Of a DNA stretch of 34,952 nucleotides, positions 33,888 to 34,952 are shown piece after piece. Under the pieces are notes generated by a model. The model had not been told where the DNA came from, made no database searches, and saw nothing but the letters and a program-made list of their open reading frames with translations. The DNA comes from Actinomycetota bacterium (GTDB lineage Bacteria; Actinomycetota; Actinomycetes; Nanopelagicales; Nanopelagicaceae). Location of the stretch: positions 1 to 34,952 of the forward strand of contig CANFXM010000012.1 of assembly GCA_947451045.1 (NCBI GenBank), given 5' to 3'. Each line of letters opens with the position of its first letter. The first letter of the stretch is position 1. Made by a program: the position numbers and the translations under genes.

Positions 33888-34952
33888 CTATCGGCCCAGA
33901 ATTGCCATTGCGGCATTGTGACCGCCAATACCGCTCACGCCACCTCCCCGAAGGGCGCCTGCGCCACAGATGAAGATCTTCTCATCCGCGGTTTCGACTC
34001 CCCAACGGTTGCGTGAGTCGACCTGGTCATCGTCGCTAAAGGGGAAATGTAAATCCGTGTGAAAAATATTTCCTCCAGGAAGCGCAACATCTTTCTCTAA
34101 ATCTAGCGGTGATTTTACTTCGATACAGAGTTCTCCATTGATATCAGCTGCCAAACAATCCTCTATCGGATCTAGCAAATATTCATTCAGTTGCTTCAAG
34201 ATTCGACGCAACATCTCTGCCTTTACGCCGTCGTTATCTTTTTCAAATAAATCTGCAGGGGTATGGAGTGCAAAAAGGGTCAAAGTTTGGTAGCCCTGCT
34301 TTATAAGTGAATCCCCCATAATGCTCGAATCAGTCAGTGTGTGGCAATACATCTCTGCTGGAATAACAGTTGGAATCTTTCCAGCCGCGGCCTCTTGATA
34401 TGCGCTTTCAAGTTGAGAATAGCTTTCGTTAATATGAAATGTTCCAGCAAAAGCTGATATTGGATCTGCACCACTTTTGAGTCTTGGTAATTTTTTTAGC
34501 AACATGTTTATTTTGAGCTGCGAACCTTTAACATATGCAGGTGGGGTTGCACCAAGAATCTTCGCGAGAACTTGTGGGGCACAGTTGGCTGCAATGAATT
34601 CCGAATGAAATACCTCTCCACTCGCTAGCTGCGTGGATTTTTCAGCACCATCATGGCCGACATTTACAACTTTAGAATCAGTTCTAATTTCAACGCCTAA
34701 TTCTGTAGCTCGCGTAGTCAGTTTCTTTACAAATGCTCCCATGCCTCCTACGGGAACTTTCCATTCACCCGTTCCATTTCCAATAAGGTGATAGAGAAAA
34801 CAAACGTTAGCCATCTTGTTACTAGCAGGGGTAAATGTTCCAATCAAGCCATCAGTGAGAACTACACCTTGTACCAAGTCATCTGCAAAAGTACTTTCAA
34901 TTACTTCATTCAAAGGTCTTTCAATAATTGCATCCCAGATATTTGATAAACC
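33888..34952 (-). CDS. Phytoene-desaturase-like NAD(P)/FAD oxidoreductase, 3' part
   Basis: The frame is open to the window edge, so the N-terminal FAD-binding Rossmann domain lies outside; 354 codons remain. Visible features: YHLIGNGTGEWKVPVGGMGAFVKKL (substrate domain and the PxGGMG loop seen in phytoene-desaturase and PYROXD2-type enzymes), GVEIRTDSKVVNV and the C-terminal FAD-binding segment KIFICGAGALRGGGVSGIGGHNAAMAIL. The family oxidises or desaturates lipophilic compounds, including carotenoids, but members of the PYROXD2-like branch have unknown substrates. No carotenoid genes are seen within the window. An internal TTG at 34913 is not considered a start. Confidence 0.82.
   Translation of the reverse strand, partial: GLSNIWDAIIERPLNEVIESTFADDLVQGVVLTDGLIGTFTPASNKMANVCFLYHLIGNGTGEWKVPVGGMGAFVKKLTTRATELGVEIRTDSKVVNVGHDGAEKSTQLASGEVFHSEFIAANCAPQVLAKILGATPPAYVKGSQLKINMLLKKLPRLKSGADPISAFAGTFHINESYSQLESAYQEAAAGKIPTVIPAEMYCHTLTDSSIMGDSLIKQGYQTLTLFALHTPADLFEKDNDGVKAEMLRRILKQLNEYLLDPIEDCLAADINGELCIEVKSPLDLEKDVALPGGNIFHTDLHFPFSDDDQVDSRNRWGVETADEKIFICGAGALRGGGVSGIGGHNAAMAILGR

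Noticed and set aside
1-34952. Mobile elements, CRISPR arrays, toxin-antitoxin pairs, phage genes
   Set aside because: No transposase, integrase, repeat-spacer array or paired small toxin/antitoxin frames were seen; the PIN domain is part of the PhoH2 fusion.

Overview
The window is about 35 kb of gene-dense, low-GC (low forties by eye) actinobacterial chromosome. Actinobacterial markers are a WhiB-family Fe-S regulator, an AdnAB-type helicase-nuclease pair, a PIN-PhoH2 protein, DUF4307, DUF6542 and DUF3817 membrane proteins, a GreA and a Tad-type secretion protein. Low GC, 1-30 bp gene spacing, many overlapping starts and stops, GTG and TTG starts, and a secreted protein ending in a CPAGYKKK tail suggest a streamlined freshwater actinobacterium of the Nanopelagicales (acI) type. 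That placement is inference from composition and gene content. No mobile elements, CRISPR arrays, tRNAs or rRNAs were seen.

Layout. 1-1489: the end of a TadC-like gene and a secreted protein. 1561-12182: a minus-strand DNA-repair and stress block (adnA, adnB, nudC, uvrD2-like helicase, then a WhiB7-type regulator), interrupted by a plus-strand endonuclease/exonuclease/phosphatase-fold gene. From memory, the order adnA-adnB-nudC-uvrD2-whiB7 matches the Rv3202c-Rv3197A region of Mycobacterium tuberculosis. 12254-16321: an acyltransferase, the ribosome-associated GTPase TypA and the ATPase YchF. 16373-28350: rmuC, DUF6542, an MFS protein, ispH, xseA-xseB, class I fumarase, a secreted lytic-transglycosylase-like protein, phoH2, a short-chain cis-prenyltransferase, DUF3817, SURF1, an unlisted 45-aa membrane protein, DUF4307 and greA. 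This order resembles the mycobacterial Rv1080c-Rv1112 interval. 28356-32975: an exporter cluster (DrrAB-like ABC pair and two MFS transporters). 33022-34952: a Bax inhibitor-1/YccA membrane protein and the 3' part of a phytoene-desaturase-like FAD oxidoreductase.

The most interesting element is the leader of the whiB7-like gene. A 50-codon upstream reading frame with a strong ribosome-binding site is followed by a rho-independent terminator just before whiB7. A segment inside the end of the upstream frame can pair with the 5' arm of that terminator. This is the architecture of a translation-coupled attenuator that would switch WhiB7 on when ribosomes stall, as reported (from memory) for mycobacterial whiB7 and streptomycete wblC.

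A second recurring signal is a TANNNT-like -10 box exactly six bases upstream of many start codons, including back-to-back pairs between divergent genes only 14-25 bp apart. This implies leaderless transcription for many genes here. Genes with clear Shine-Dalgarno leaders (the whiB7 leader peptide, whiB7, the transglycosylase, the YccA-like gene, the DHA2 exporter) stand out against it.
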